A stretch of DNA of 64,000 nt, taken from assembly GCA_004026145.2 (NCBI GenBank), contig CP034976.1:6378296-6442295 (forward strand), read 5' to 3'. The translations under genes were made by a program, and so were the position numbers. This DNA is from Takifugu bimaculatus. Lineage: Eukaryota; Chordata; Actinopteri; Tetraodontiformes; Tetraodontidae. Below, piece after piece: positions 1 to 11,749 of the stretch (position 1 is the first letter of the stretch; every line of letters begins with the position of its first letter). The notes beneath the pieces were generated by a model. The model was not told the origin of the DNA. It was given only the letters and a program-made list of their open reading frames with translations, and made no database searches.

Positions 1-889
1 CCATAATTGCTCATGCACACTTCGCTAAGGGGAAGATTTGTTTCTCAATATATCACTGTAATTGCAGTAAATGTTTAATGTCTGCTTTGCCACCACTCAT
101 GCCTCTTTTTAAACTCTTGATACATTTAATCTCAAAGACTATCACTTACAATTAAAGACCTTTAAGAGCTGTATTTTGTGTAATTTTCTATCCTTTAAAA
201 AAACAACTTTAAAGGCAAATTGTAGGGGTACAATTACTCAATTATAACTGTGTAACATTGCTAAAAATGAAGTTGTAATATGCATTTTAATTTTGTACAC
301 TATAGAGCATTCCTATTTATTTAAAAAAAAAAAAAAGGAGTTTTAAGCATTTAAAAATAATCTTTTGTGAAGGGAATTACCTGCAATAATGACCAGTAAT
401 TTGTCAAATATTTAAGTAGCGTATATTCTTCATCCTGTGTAGGTGTAATTAGATTAACATGCCGGGGGTATGCCTGAAATCAAATGCGTGCAGGATGCCG
501 GGGCAATGATTGAGCGCACGTCTTGCTCGTAATGAAAAGAAAATATGTACGCAGCCATAAACAACACACACGCACAAGTGTGGAGAGTGTGAAGCCCTGT
601 GCCTGAACACAAAAATAAACACACAAGGACGGCCATTTTTGTGTAGTTTTGATCAGGTGTGATTCGAGGCCATGCTCGTTTGAGAGTTGCACATGGAAAA
701 GGAAGTGGAGGAAAGTATGATTAAACATGTGGAACTAATCAGAGGCATCACTGCCATGGCGCTAGCATGAAATTTGCTGAGTTCAGACTCTGTGGCCTGG
801 AGAGAAACTGTGAATTATATGTAAACATTTTTTTTTTTTTTAAAGGATTACATTATAACGTGGATATATGGGTTTAATTTTGTCTTTTT

Positions 890-1150
890 TCATGACAGCC
901 TCCTTTGCTCCAGCTCAGGGTTACCGTAGCAACTTTGCAATGCTAAATGAAACAGCTCATGCATAGAAAATTCAAGGGGAAATGACTGAGCTTGATAGCA
1001 AAGGGGAATCCTAATGGGGCCATCAAAGTCCTGATTTGTACCCAGCAGATGAGGCAGCTGTGAATTGTATGAAATATTGGAAATCAATAGGTTCTATGGA
1101 ATTTCATTAAGCGGCAGTATCCACAATTGATAGGCCCTCATAACTTGATG
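890..1150. promoter_or_regulatory. candidate intronic enhancer of sall3
   Basis: A complex, non-repetitive stretch in intron 1 with a near-ideal RFX X-box (920-933), a TCF/LEF-type ATCAAAG core near 1022, a CAGCTG E-box near 1055 and several short AT-rich homeodomain-type cores. It contains no convincing open reading frame. The call rests on motif density and position only; cross-species conservation was not tested. Confidence 0.35.
920..933 (+). promoter_or_regulatory. RFX X-box-like site
   Basis: GTTACCGTAGCAAC fits the X-box pattern: a GTTACC half, a 2-base spacer and an AGCAAC half. RFX factors bind such sites in ciliary and neural genes. A weaker relative, GTTACCATAGCGAT, lies at 34769-34782. 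Confidence 0.4.
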
Positions 1151-1432
1151 GATTGCACAAGAAAATTATTAGCTGGCTCTATGGACATAATGGGAAAGTA
1201 ACTGAGTCTGGAGACTTTGTAAACTGGGACAATTTGTTCAGAGTGAAAAAAAAAACCCAATATTGATTTTGATTATGCTAAAAAAAAAAGAAAAAGATGA
1301 ATCCATGGAGCAACCTCCTGGAAAACGTGTTGACTCTTTTTTGATCGCTTATTCATTAATCATCTTATTTTTTGCTCTCTCCTCCCTCCTGTCTTTTCTC
1401 CACTCACCCCCTGACCTCCTCTGCTCCATTAG

Positions 1433-4400
1433 CCCGAGGTGAAGTACTGGATGATGCCGACAGCGGGAACGAGAGCCGCAGTGGCAGCGAGGAGACCCAC
1501 GTGTGTGAAAAGTGTTGCGCTGAGTTCTTCAAGTGGTCAGACTTCTGTGAACATTTAAAAAACTGCACCAAAAACCCTCTGGTGCTCATAGTGAATGACA
1601 ATGAGGACACACCTAATGCCTCCCAAGAGTACCCTACAGAGCCCTCCCCTGTCCCCAGCTGCCCCAGTGAACAGGATGACAGCGAGGACCCTAGGGAGGG
1701 CAACCACAGTCCTGCTGGTGAGGGAGATGACGTCCCAGAGACGCCAACCTTAAATGGGATCAATGTCCTCGAAAAGGAGGATGACCAGATGGAACTGGAG
1801 CTTTCTTCTGAAAAAACTATGGATCCTGATGAGAGGGACATGACATCACCTGAACCAGACAGCTCTCTACCTCAGCTCAGTGATGTCATCCCCTCTGCTC
1901 TCACAAGCTACGCCATGCCAAGCACCAATGTCACTCTGGAGACCCTGCATGGTACCCGAGTTGCAGTCGCTCAGTTTTCACAGAGCGTAAGGGCAGCCGT
2001 GGGCAATGGGGTCTCCACCATGGCTATTCCTATGATCCTTGACCAACTGATGGCCCTCCAGCAGCAGCAGATTCATCAGCTACAGCTGATAGAACAAATA
2101 CGCAGTCAGGTGGCTCTAATGAACAGACAGCCAGCCTCACAGAATGCTCTCAACCATCATCCCACCAACCCAACTTTAAACCAGGGGCCTATATCAACCT
2201 GTGTCCCCACTGTTGCAAGTCATCTTCAACTACATAACTTCATCACCCCCCCTGTTCATCAGCTCCCTGTGAGGTTGCCAGCCACTCTCAATGGTCAGGG
2301 AGCTTCGGCCCAGACTTCAACAGTAGAAGGGCCCCTCTCTCATACAGCACAGAGTGGTTCTCAACAGTCAAGCTGTTCTATACCTAACACATCATCCAGT
2401 AACTCTGTTTTCACCGCACCGAGTGGCGGACTGTCATCTCTGCTTCCAGCCTGTTCATCCTCAGCCACAAACAACAACATTAGCACTAGTAGCATAACAG
2501 TAGGAGGAGGGATCAGCAGCAGCTCACCTCTTTCCAGGAATTCTACAACCCCTCCTTCTCTCAACCATAGCAGCCTCCTGAGCTCTGCCTCCAATCTACC
2601 ACTTATACCTCATAGTTCATCCAGCAGCGTGATCTTCCCCAACCCACTGGCTAGTATAGCAGGCCACAGCGAATGCACTCGACCCTCTCGCAGCTCTGAT
2701 GAAGCACCGCAAGGGAAAGCCCCCAAACGTCTCGGTGTTTGACACCAAACCTAGCTCGGAGGATCCCTTCTTCAAGCATAAGTGTAGGTTCTGTGCCAAG
2801 GTTTTCGGCAGTGACAGTGCTCTACAGATTCACTTGCGTTCCCATACAGGAGAGAGGCCCTACAAATGCAACATATGTGGCAACCGTTTCTCCACCAAGG
2901 GAAATTTGAAAGTACACTTCCAGAGGCACAAAGAGAAATACCCACATATTCAAATGAATCCCTATCCTGTTCCAGAGTACCTGGACAATGTGCCCACAAG
3001 CTCTGGCATTCCATATGGAATGTCTTTGCCTCCAGAAAAACCTGTAACTACCTGGCTCGACAGTAAACCAGTTCTCCCCACAGTTTCCACATCAGTAGGC
3101 CTTCAGCTGCCTCCAACACTTCCGAGTATGCTGGGAGGTTTTGGTGACACTACAAGCCTCACTCCACTCAACAGATCTCCTCAAAGGCCATCTCCCCCAT
3201 CAAGTGAGTGTGCCTCTTTGTCACCTAATATTGTTTCTGACAGTATGACAGCCACTTCATTAGTCACCAAAACACAGCTTGACGAGTGATGCACCTCCTC
3301 TTTTGAAACCTGAGGGTATTCTCCTCCCCCCAAGCTGCTCCACAAGGCCAGGAGAGAACACCACCACCACAACTACAGTCACACAAGCGAATCCTTTCCT
3401 CCACTGTTACTTCCACAACAACATCCAACAGTGGTCAGGTCATAGAACCCACCTCCAGCCCCAATTCTTCTTCAAACCCTATCTCCCATCCTGTCCTACC
3501 CATGATTTCAGACCAGTTTAAGGCCAAATTTCCCTTTGGAGGTCTCTTAGACTCTATGCAAACTTCAGAGACATCAAAGTTGCAGCAGCTTGTTGAGAAC
3601 ATTGACAAGAAGATGACTGATCCAAACCAGTGTGTCATTTGCCATCGTGTCCTGAGCTGTCAGAGTGCTCTAAAGATGCATTACCGCACCCACACCGGGG
3701 AGAGGCCTTTCAAATGCAAGATATGTGGACGAGCATTTACAACTAAGGGAAACCTAAAAACACACTTTGGGGTCCACAGATCCAAACCTCCACTACGGGT
3801 CCAACACTCCTGTCCAATCTGTCAGAAGAAATTTACCAATGCTGTTGTTTTGCAGCAGCATATCCGTATGCACATGGGAGGTCAGATCCCAAACACCCCA
3901 GTCCCTGAAAGCCTGCAGGAAATGGACACCGACTTCTCACATGATGAGAAGAGCCTCGATGCAATGAGTAACTACGATGATGATCTTTTGGATGAAATGG
4001 AACAAGCAATTGACGATGAACCAGACTTAAAAGAGATGGACATAGACCTATCAAAACCCTATTCCCCTGGGAGCTCCCCACCAACTTCCATCATTTCTAG
4101 TATTGCTGCAATGGAGAACCAGATGAAGATGATTGACTCCACTGCCAGCATGTCTCGTTCATTTGGACAAAAGCTTGCACAAAACGGCAACAGCTTTGGG
4201 GGAGACAGTGACTGCTTTGCTGCTGATTCCTTGTCTGTGGTGGGGGATGTTGAGGGTCAAAGCTTGGGGAGCCCATCTTTGTCTGAGTCCTCCGGCTCCA
4301 TGCAACATTTGTCCCCAGCTCACAGTCATTCTGAGAGCCAGCCATCCAAGTCCCCAGCTGCTCTAAATAATAACAGTAGTGCTATGATGGCAGAAGAGTG

Positions 4401-4576
4401 CATGGAGAGCACTGCACTTGGCTTGGCAATGGTGAAGTCAGAAAAATCAGAGACCCCGTCGCCCCTGTCAGCCCATGAGGGCAACGGTGCCCTCGACCTG
4501 ACCGCCACTCAACCTGGCAGGCACTTTATCAAGGAAGAGAGCCACTTCAGCATGTTGTTTCTGAATAGAGATCGAG
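1433..4576 (+). CDS. sall3: Sall3 zinc-finger transcription repressor, exon 2 (main coding exon)
   Basis: Encodes most of a spalt-like nuclear zinc-finger protein that represses transcription in limb, neural and sensory development. Visible in order: an acidic N-terminus with [15 protein letters not shown]; an N-terminal C2HC finger (1504-1566); a glutamine-rich dimerisation helix (about 2041-2127, [18 protein letters not shown]); a Ser/Thr-rich linker; a C2H2 pair (2783-2845 and 2867-2929) joined by TGERPYK; and a C2H2 triplet (3631-3693, 3715-3777, 3811-3873). The exon enters in phase 1 and leaves in phase 1 at a GTGAGT donor (4577). Resemblance to SALL3 rather than SALL1 or SALL4 is strong, for example [14 protein letters not shown] and [15 protein letters not shown]. 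Three apparent +1 frame breaks (2659-2664, 3264-3289, 3307-3430) interrupt the reading frame; together they restore it. I treat them as probable assembly errors in a functional gene. Which teleost paralogue (a or b) is undecided. Confidence 0.93.
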
Positions 4577-4768
4577 GTGAGTCAAATAAAGTGATAAAAA
4601 AATGACAAAATGAGTGCATCTCTGACTAAACATTCTAGGCTCACATTATTTCATTTAATTTCAAATATGTGTAACGTGTGATTGACTGAGATGGAAAAAT
4701 ATACGATATTCTAAATTTTGCAGCCCTTAATCTCAGCAAAACCATTAACTTAACATCTTTATTTTCAG
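4577..4768 (+). other. sall3: sall3 intron 2, at the place of the lost finger pair
   Basis: A 192-bp intron with GTGAGT donor and TTATTTTCAG acceptor, joining two phase-1 exon ends. In other SALL proteins this position is followed by a third C2H2 pair. The intron holds no Cys/His-rich remnant in any frame and is AT-rich throughout. Confidence 0.85.
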
Positions 4769-5106
4769 GACTGAGCACTCCTAATCTGGCTAGTACTGTA
4801 TCCAACATGATCAAAATGGAGATGAATGGGCACGGAAAGCCAATGTCTCTGAGCGAGAACTCTCACCTGCCCATTAGCATCCAGGTACCTGCTGCAACGC
4901 CTCAGACCACCATGAGTCCCAGTGTCAACCCTATGTTGGCTCCCCCTCCTCCTCGACGCACTCCCAAGCAGCACAACTGTCCCTCATGTGGGAAGAACTT
5001 CTCCTCAGCCAGTGCTCTTCAAATTCATGAGCGAACACACACCGGCGAAAAACCTTTTGCTTGCTCCATCTGTGGTAGGGCTTTCACCACCAAGGGAAAT
5101 CTGAAG
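4769..5106 (+). CDS. sall3: Sall3 exon 3, last zinc-finger pair
   Basis: Continues Sall3 in phase. It opens with [20 protein letters not shown], which matches the SALL3 segment before the C-terminal finger pair. The first finger of that pair (4978-5040, CPSCGKNF) is complete. The second begins at 5062 and is cut after GNLK by the intron with a GTATGA donor at 5107; the missing VHMGTH is at the start of exon 4. In SALL proteins this pair binds AT-rich DNA. There is no frame break in this exon. Confidence 0.95.
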
Positions 5107-5317
5107 GTATGAATGGTTTTGTTTATTGCCTTAAGCGTTCTTGAAATACTCTTATTCTTTTCCCAAAGATAGTACGATCTGTTCATATAATTTGATTTGA
5201 ACTCCCAATGTCAGCATGAATCTCAATTTATTGTATTTAAATGTATAATCTTAGCCCTAACCCTAAACATAAAATTTAGATTAAATATGGATTATTTCCC
5301 TTGTTTGATGCTTTTAG
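5107..5317 (+). other. sall3: sall3 intron 3
   Basis: A 211-bp AT-rich intron between phase-0 exons, splitting the last zinc finger between GNLK and VHMGTH. It contains a short CCCTAA-like stretch near 5254, too short to count as an interstitial telomere repeat. Confidence 0.9.
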
Positions 5318-5749
5318 GTTCATATGGGAACACACATGTGGAATAACGCTCCAGCCCGAAGGGGCCGTCGCCTCTCGGTGGAGAATCCTATGGCCCTGTT
5401 GGGAGGAGACGCCATGAAGTTTAGCGAGATGTTCCAGAAAGACCTGGCGGCCCGGGCCATGAACGTCGACCCAGGCTTCTGGAACCAATATGCTGCCGCC
5501 ATCACCAACGGGCTGGCCATGAAGAACAATGAGATCTCTGTGATCCAAAACGGAGGCATCACCCAACTGCCCGTCAGCCTGGGCGGTACTGGAATCACAT
5601 CCCTGGGAGCCATGACGGGAGGACTGGATCGTGTACACGCCGGCAGCAGCCCCCCGATGACGGGTATGGACAAGGCCGGCCTGGAGGTTGGAGCTGGACG
5701 CCCCTTCTCCAGGTTTATTGAGGAGAACAAAGAGATCGGTATCAATTAA
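5318..5749 (+). CDS. sall3: Sall3 exon 4, C-terminus
   Basis: The last coding exon follows a CTTTTAG acceptor and starts [10 protein letters not shown], completing the final zinc finger. It then encodes the very conserved SALL3 tail: [39 protein letters not shown], a [16 protein letters not shown] stretch and the terminal [11 protein letters not shown], with TAA at 5747-5749. The frame is intact. The ending matches human SALL3 (KEIGIN) and differs from SALL1 (KEIVTS), which supports the paralogue call. Confidence 0.96.
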   Translation, partial: VHMGTHMWNNAPARRGRRLSVENPMALLGGDAMKFSEMFQKDLAARAMNVDPGFWNQYAAAITNGLAMKNNEISVIQNGGITQLPVSLGGTGITSLGAMTGGLDRVHAGSSPPMTGMDKAGLEVGAGRPFSRFIEENKEIGIN

Positions 5750-6935
5750 AAAGACTTGTGTTATTCAGAGGTAGATGTTTGGCAAAAAGGCTAACAGAGA
5801 CACTTTTGATCCAGTCCAAACTGATGCGTACTATATTATGTACAAATTAAATATCTTTTGTTTGATTTTGGAAATAGTATTTAGTATTAATTAGAGGTCT
5901 TTGCCTTTTGCCCAATCCCTCCACACTTGATATTTCGCCTGTACGAAGAATAATTTGTCTCTTATTTGAGAATATGTCGTCTTGCAAGATTTGCATGGTA
6001 CTTATTGATTTTTACCAGTATGTTGGACTGCTTTTACGAATTCCTTTGAGAACCAGGATCCTGCCTCATCTGGGATTGAGAACTCATTCGGACAGAACTT
6101 AAGCCTAACGATGCGTTCAAAGACAGTCTGGCCTTCATCATGAACCCTGCTCATGATTGTTCTAAAAACAAATGCTTTCGAGTAGACTGAAAAAAGACTG
6201 AAGTTTAGTGTTTCTGTGCTCGCCTGAGTGTTTTCTTTTTTTCATGAACAGGAAAACTTGAAAAAAAAATAACATCTGAACTATTTTAATCTTTACATCT
6301 AGTCTCCCAGCATTCTTATATTGTCCTGTGTCTTTAGTATTTATGATATTGACAAAAAAGCGGGTATACAAAATATATTTAATGGCCCAAGCATTTTATT
6401 GATCCATTCTTTTCTAAACTGCAGGCTTCAGTAACGAATATCTCTTTTGACAAAGACAACTCGGCGTTTCAGTTGAACAGGAAAGAAAATGGTAAGTTTA
6501 ATGAGGATATTTGTCGAGACTACGTGTATCTCGTGACACGATGAAAAAAGATGAGATATATCCGAAGCTGCTATGACCACAACCCTGCTTTTAACCTTTG
6601 TAAAGATTAAAAAAGAAACGATCCTTTTGAAGAAATATCTATGTATAGAAATACATCTAAAACAGGTATGCATATTTTGTATCACATAAAGATAGACATC
6701 ATGAGTTGAGAGTATTTGTCATGTTTGTGAATGCACTTTTTAAAAACGAGACGTTTTGTCTGTGAGTTGCCGTTAACCTTTCGACTGAGCTATCGGACAC
6801 ATGCTGTTTTTATTGTTTTCAGTGTACCACTCCTACGATTTGCCGAGTCGGTTCTCTGTTGCATCTGTGCTACTTGTCAGAGTGCAAACTCGTCACCCAA
6901 TCAAAACCCAGTTCAATAAAAAAAAAAGAAACAGC
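5750..6935 (+). other. sall3: sall3 3' UTR (approximate)
   Basis: AT-rich sequence after the stop codon with no conserved reading frame. The first clear AATAAA lies at 6915-6920, giving a 3' UTR of about 1.2 kb. The true cleavage site is not visible from sequence alone, and further signals could lie downstream. Confidence 0.5.
6915..6920 (+). terminator. candidate sall3 polyadenylation signal
   Basis: A canonical AATAAA followed by an A-run and a GTGTTT-containing stretch about 20 bases on, which could serve as the downstream element. It is the first clear canonical signal seen after the sall3 stop codon. Confidence 0.45.
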
Positions 6936-7689
6936 TGCGTGTTTCAGTGATTTTTAAGCACATATGCACCATTGTACTTACACATACTGCTAATATTTAA
7001 ATCCAAACTTTATTTTGAAAATTTTCTAACATTCAGTTAATTCAGTATCCTGAACCACTGTAGCAACTTGTGTATTTTGTGTAAATTATTATTAAATAAT
7101 TAACAATAGTGTCTTCAAGATAAATTAAATATTTGACTCCTACTTTTCATTTAGAAAAAAGTAAATATATAAATAACAACGTAGCAGGAAAAAAGAGTAA
7201 ACATTTTATGAAATGACACAAATGAATCTACAATTTATTAAAATAATAATATTTAATTCTTGAAGACATGACACTTAACATTTGGAGTGCTTTTAACACC
7301 TGAACACACTTATGGACTTATGATACGCAATTTTTTTTTAGTGTTTTGAAAGCTTTTTGTCCTCTTGGCTTCTCAGACCAAATTATTCAGCTCTATTTTC
7401 AGTTTAAATGAATACCAGTTTTACTCCGTGCACGTCTCTGGGAAATTGATATTTCTGAGCGATTGCACCGTGGGAACAGCTAACCAGCCAATATAACAAA
7501 AGTGGATTTATACAGACGACTATCACAAAGTGAGAAACAGCACGGCTCCATCGCAGCATTGACAATTCATCCTATAGTGCCGAAGTGATGATTGGTCCAT
7601 CAAAGTCCAGCTTACATCAGCTTTCACTGCTGAGCCATAAGTATTTATTTTTGTGTTATTTTTCTGTCAAACACATTTTTGCTCCATGT

Positions 7690-7890
7690 TGACGAATCAG
7701 TTCGGGCCTGCCCTGAGGAGCTCTCCAGGCTGATTCAGTAATGCCGTTTGTAAGCCCATTGTTTGACATTGCACTGTCAGCTGATCACAGCGGGCTTAGT
7801 CAGTGGAATTGTCAAGTAATGAAGAAATTTCATAGCAACTGTTTTCCTCTATGGAGCCTCTCATATCTGAGTGCAAAACAGAAGGCATTC
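7690..7890. promoter_or_regulatory. candidate distal enhancer
   Basis: Complex sequence with a SOX-type CCATTGTTTG (7756-7765) close to an overlapping cluster CTGTCAGCTGATCA (7774-7787), which combines a MEIS-type TGTCA and a CAGCTG E-box. No coding potential. Enhancer status is inferred from motifs only. Confidence 0.3.
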
Positions 7891-7979
7891 CACCCATTCT
7901 TCCACTCATGCGCCTGCATTTAGCACAAGATTTTGCAGACAGTGACTGCACACATGTGAGGACTGTTGTTTGACATACT

Positions 7980-8140
7980 AAATGGCAATTCTTCTCAATT
8001 TTATAATATAATTTAATAGGCTGATGGAGGAGCCTACAGCGATTTCACCTCAAGTGATTTCAATTATCATGCTTGTCAGCATGATACAGGGCTTAATGAG
8101 GTTGGAAATATGACACTGGAATCTTATTTCCATAACAAAA
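7980..8140. promoter_or_regulatory. candidate distal enhancer
   Basis: A non-repetitive block with paired CAAGTGATTTCAATTATCAT and CTTAATGAGG homeodomain-type cores (NKX-like AAGTG, AATTA). The nearly symmetrical CATGCTTGTCAGCATG follows the first of these. No coding potential; conservation untested. Confidence 0.28.
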
Positions 8141-10039
8141 CACCAGCAATTTAGTCTAGACTTTCTGCTGCTGCTGCTGCTACATAACACTGGAATGTCT
8201 AACATGAAGCGTAATTTTATTTTATTGCACGAAACATTTATGAGCAGGCAGGAGAAAGCAGAGTGTGTCCGTTTTTAACAAGCAGATATTCAGCACGCTG
8301 CAGCGGTGATTGTCAACAAAAATAAACATGAAATCCTTTTTTTTCCCTGAGATATTTTGTTCCTGAAATGTGGCCACTTTCTCTTTGTTCAGCACTTACA
8401 GCAAATTGCTTTTTCCTTTTATCTGCACTACATTGACATCCATGTCTGCTCTCTTTGAAGAGAATATGTGTGACATTTGGGCATGGCACAGTGTGAACAG
8501 ACAGGCCATCATTGGGACGGGGCTGTCGGCTGTTTGTTTAATGCCCTGCCTACTGTGAAAGTCTCCCCGAAACAGGTGCAGTAAATATTCCTATTGATCT
8601 GGAGGCAGGGGGCCTACGATGATGTAGTGGCGGCGAGCTATGGGAGTAAATCTCACCGACAGTAATCCAATCCCATTCTCAAGGCTATGGGTCCTGAGAT
8701 AGGTGCTTTAAATCCAAAAGTGCACCTTTTAACACATCCCCCCTGCCCGCCTTTGTTGGTGCTGCATCTCTGGCTGTTCACTTCCTGCTCACTCCACCAA
8801 GCGAGTCGTTTTAGATACAACTTTATATTTAAGTTCCAGCAAATTCAACCTGCTGGATGTTCCCACACATTTGTGGCCCTGTTGTGGAGTGTGTTTTAAA
8901 CTCAGACTGAAGGGCGTGCATGCAAGTGTGTGTAGTAACTGTTGTTCTCAGAGGGCACTATCTGAATACGCTGGAAAATCTGAAACTCCATTAGGCTGGA
9001 ATTTCCCTTTGATGGCCAAAAGCTGCCTACCTATAGCGCTTGGCTGCTTCTTTGGCTCCTTGAGCAAGTGTAGGTTTTCATGCAGGCTCTCAAGATGACA
9101 AAGTTATGCACTCCAGATTCTACGGTATAGACCTGGGTGGTTTCCCCCAGTGCAAATTCCTTCTTGTATGGGTTGTTGAGAGCCTGTGAAGCACGGTGCA
9201 CTTTAGCCCTGTGAACATTAACAGTGTGGTACAGTGAGTGAAGTTGCTTCTGGAGGTTACGAGAAGCTTTAATTATTAATTTAAGAGGAAAAAAAAGCAT
9301 CAAAATGATTTATTTCTGGAACATGAGCAAGTCTTGTTGACATTTGCCCTTTTCTCTTGATGCTTTTAAGCTGTTACAGGAGACAAAAAGGATACATTTT
9401 TCATCCATTTTTGATCCGAAGCCAAGTTTGGACATAGTTTTAAAAGACGCCTTATAAAGATACATTTTGGAGAAAGAAAAAAAAAGAAATCCCAGGTCGG
9501 TTCACCTGAAATGGAGCACATCATCAATTAAACAAACTTGCAGAACAGGGCCAATTCATCAGCAAGTGGCATGAATCAGCTATTGGTTTCAGCTCTGACG
9601 TGACAAATGCCGGAGCCACTCTGTGTGCCCAAGGTTGCCGATCGATAGAGATCATCATTGTGATGTGGCCTTTTATCTCGCAACCTGCTCCCTCAAGCCT
9701 TATATTATTCTATTCCCAACACAGAGATCTCAGAGGCAGAAGAGGAGTAGGAAGAGGTGGAGGGGGGTTTAGAAGGGCACCAGTCTGATTGTATCTATTA
9801 TTCTCAGAAGGTGTGGGTATCATTTGTTCCGACTGTTTTTCGTGTCCTTTGATGACGGCTCCCCTCCAGCAGCAACAAAGTTTTAAGGGCTCTGAATAGA
9901 TTTCACATGTGGCATTACAGTTTGTTTCATTTTGAGTTTGTTCTCCAGCAGCCAACTATGACTGTGGTTAACACACTAATGTTTGTGCTCAACACAAGCC
10001 TCATTCTGTGGCACTTACTCAAACGTGTCAAATCTGGCC

Positions 10040-10270
10040 CAAGAGCGAAGCCTCCTACGTTGTTATCGACCTGTGCCATTATGGAATTCCATGCCAATAA
10101 ACTGTCATGGCACACTGTATCAGTCCAATGATTAGGCTCCACTCCAGTCACATGACAATAAAGCGCTTCCTCATTATCAGAGGCCATTATGAGAAAATGG
10201 AGTTATGCAATGATAAATATTGGATTTTCCAGGTTTAATCATCTGCTTTAACTGTGTTATTGCTGCATGG
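10040..10270. promoter_or_regulatory. candidate distal enhancer
   Basis: Complex sequence with a Hox/Cdx-type CCAATAAA next to a MEIS-type CTGTCA (near 10093-10107), a POU/CEBP-like TTATGCAAT near 10203 and a GTTTAATCATC homeodomain core near 10233. Regulatory role inferred only from motif clustering. Confidence 0.3.
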
Positions 10271-11749
10271 GACTCTAGAGTGAGCAGTAATTGCAGTGTT
10301 GTTATGTGGATCATGATCCACTGCACTGACACATATCAGCCATCTTTCTTTTTGACATATGAGAAATGTAGATGGAGCTGAGAGTCTCAAGTGGTTGTGG
10401 TAATTTCCATTTCAAAGCACTTTTCATAACGAGGTTCTACAGCTGTGATACTACAAAGTCACATTTCAAGTTTCAAATGAATTTCTGACTTTTTAATAAA
10501 TCTGAAGGAGTTTTCTCTGGGAATTTTAGTTTTATGCCACAGTCCAAAGACATGACAAATAGTATTTATGCACAAAATTACAAACTTTCATTAGTTGTTA
10601 ACTTAGTGGTAAAGCTGGAGCTGATTTAATGCTTGATGCAGATCACACATTGTTGTATTTAAAATAACTACAGCTAAAAGGTATGTCTGAAATGTAGCTC
10701 TTGTTGCCACAAAGTGCTCATTCACAATTATTGTGATCACATGTGTTTGCCCTCGCAAACCCACTTGGGTTATACAACATGCTAATATATTGACTAAAAA
10801 GGCCTGTGTGACGCAACGATGCAATATTGTTTTAAAATATACCCTAACAAATATTGCCAAGGTGTTGTAATGCTAACTCAAGACTGAGGCCAGAAAACCA
10901 GTGTTGTTTATTTAAAGTCGTGGTGATGAAAAACACTACAGCATCAAAAAAAAAAAAATGGAAGTGGAAATGCAGCATTTTTAGATGTTGATCTACATAT
11001 TCTCTGCCACCTGGCTAACAATAAAAGCTTTTTCTTCTGCCACAATAACATCAATTGTTACCTAACAACCTCCACAGTATGAACGTTAGAGTATCACAAT
11101 AGGCAGCGTTGGCCATAAACTGCGCTTTTATTGTCTGTTCTAATTTTTTGTGTTTAATAGGCCAACTTCTTTAAATCTGTTCAACTCCTTGCAGGTGAAA
11201 TGTTACACCTGTGCCGTAGCATAAAATATGCATGCAGACACTATCGGTTACATGCCTCCATCCTGCTCCAGCTGGGGGAAATTGGGTATATTACAACTGG
11301 CTCTGTGTTTCAACAACCAGCCCCAGTTTCTTAACACTGATTTGAACCAGTCTGTGCTATTTGCTCTTCATTAGATGAGATTTCAGCCCTGTTATGACTG
11401 CAGGAAAGAACAGAAGCAACGCCTGGGAAACCACTCCAGAAGTAGCGGTTGATAAATATTCCTCAGTCAGCTCTTGAACTATTCTTACTGAAAATCTTCC
11501 AGGTGTAACAGTTTAATGTACAGCTGTGAAATTTTTAACGAGAAGCTGAAAATAGGGTATTTGTTGCTTTTGCATGAATGAGGAGCAAAAACAAAGTAAG
11601 TAAAATAAATACGCAATTTTCCAGCCAGTAGTTAAAGTCTAAGTTGCTGACGACTGGATTTGAATAATTACAGGCATATTTGTGCAGAGATTCTGTTCAG
11701 ATCAGGTTTGGGTGTAGCCGTGGCAACACGCTTCAGGATTCCCACCGTC

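Larger units (their letters stand above)
1..1432 (+). other. sall3: 3' part of sall3 intron 1
   Basis: AT-rich non-coding DNA ending in a strong acceptor: a long pyrimidine tract from about 1365 followed by AG at 1431-1432. No sequence resembling the short first coding exon of SALL genes (the MSRRKQ repressor motif) is present, so exon 1 lies upstream of the window. The stretch 890-1150 is free of low-complexity sequence and looks enhancer-like. That intron 1 begins before the window is an inference from SALL family structure. Confidence 0.8.

Noticed and set aside
1372..1432. Start of the sall3 frame at an upstream in-frame codon
   Set aside because: This part is the pyrimidine tract of the splice acceptor; the exon begins at 1433 and the true start codon is in exon 1 outside the window.
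5250..5270. CCCTAA-like telomere repeat in sall3 intron 3
   Set aside because: Only about two and a half units; too short to be meaningful.
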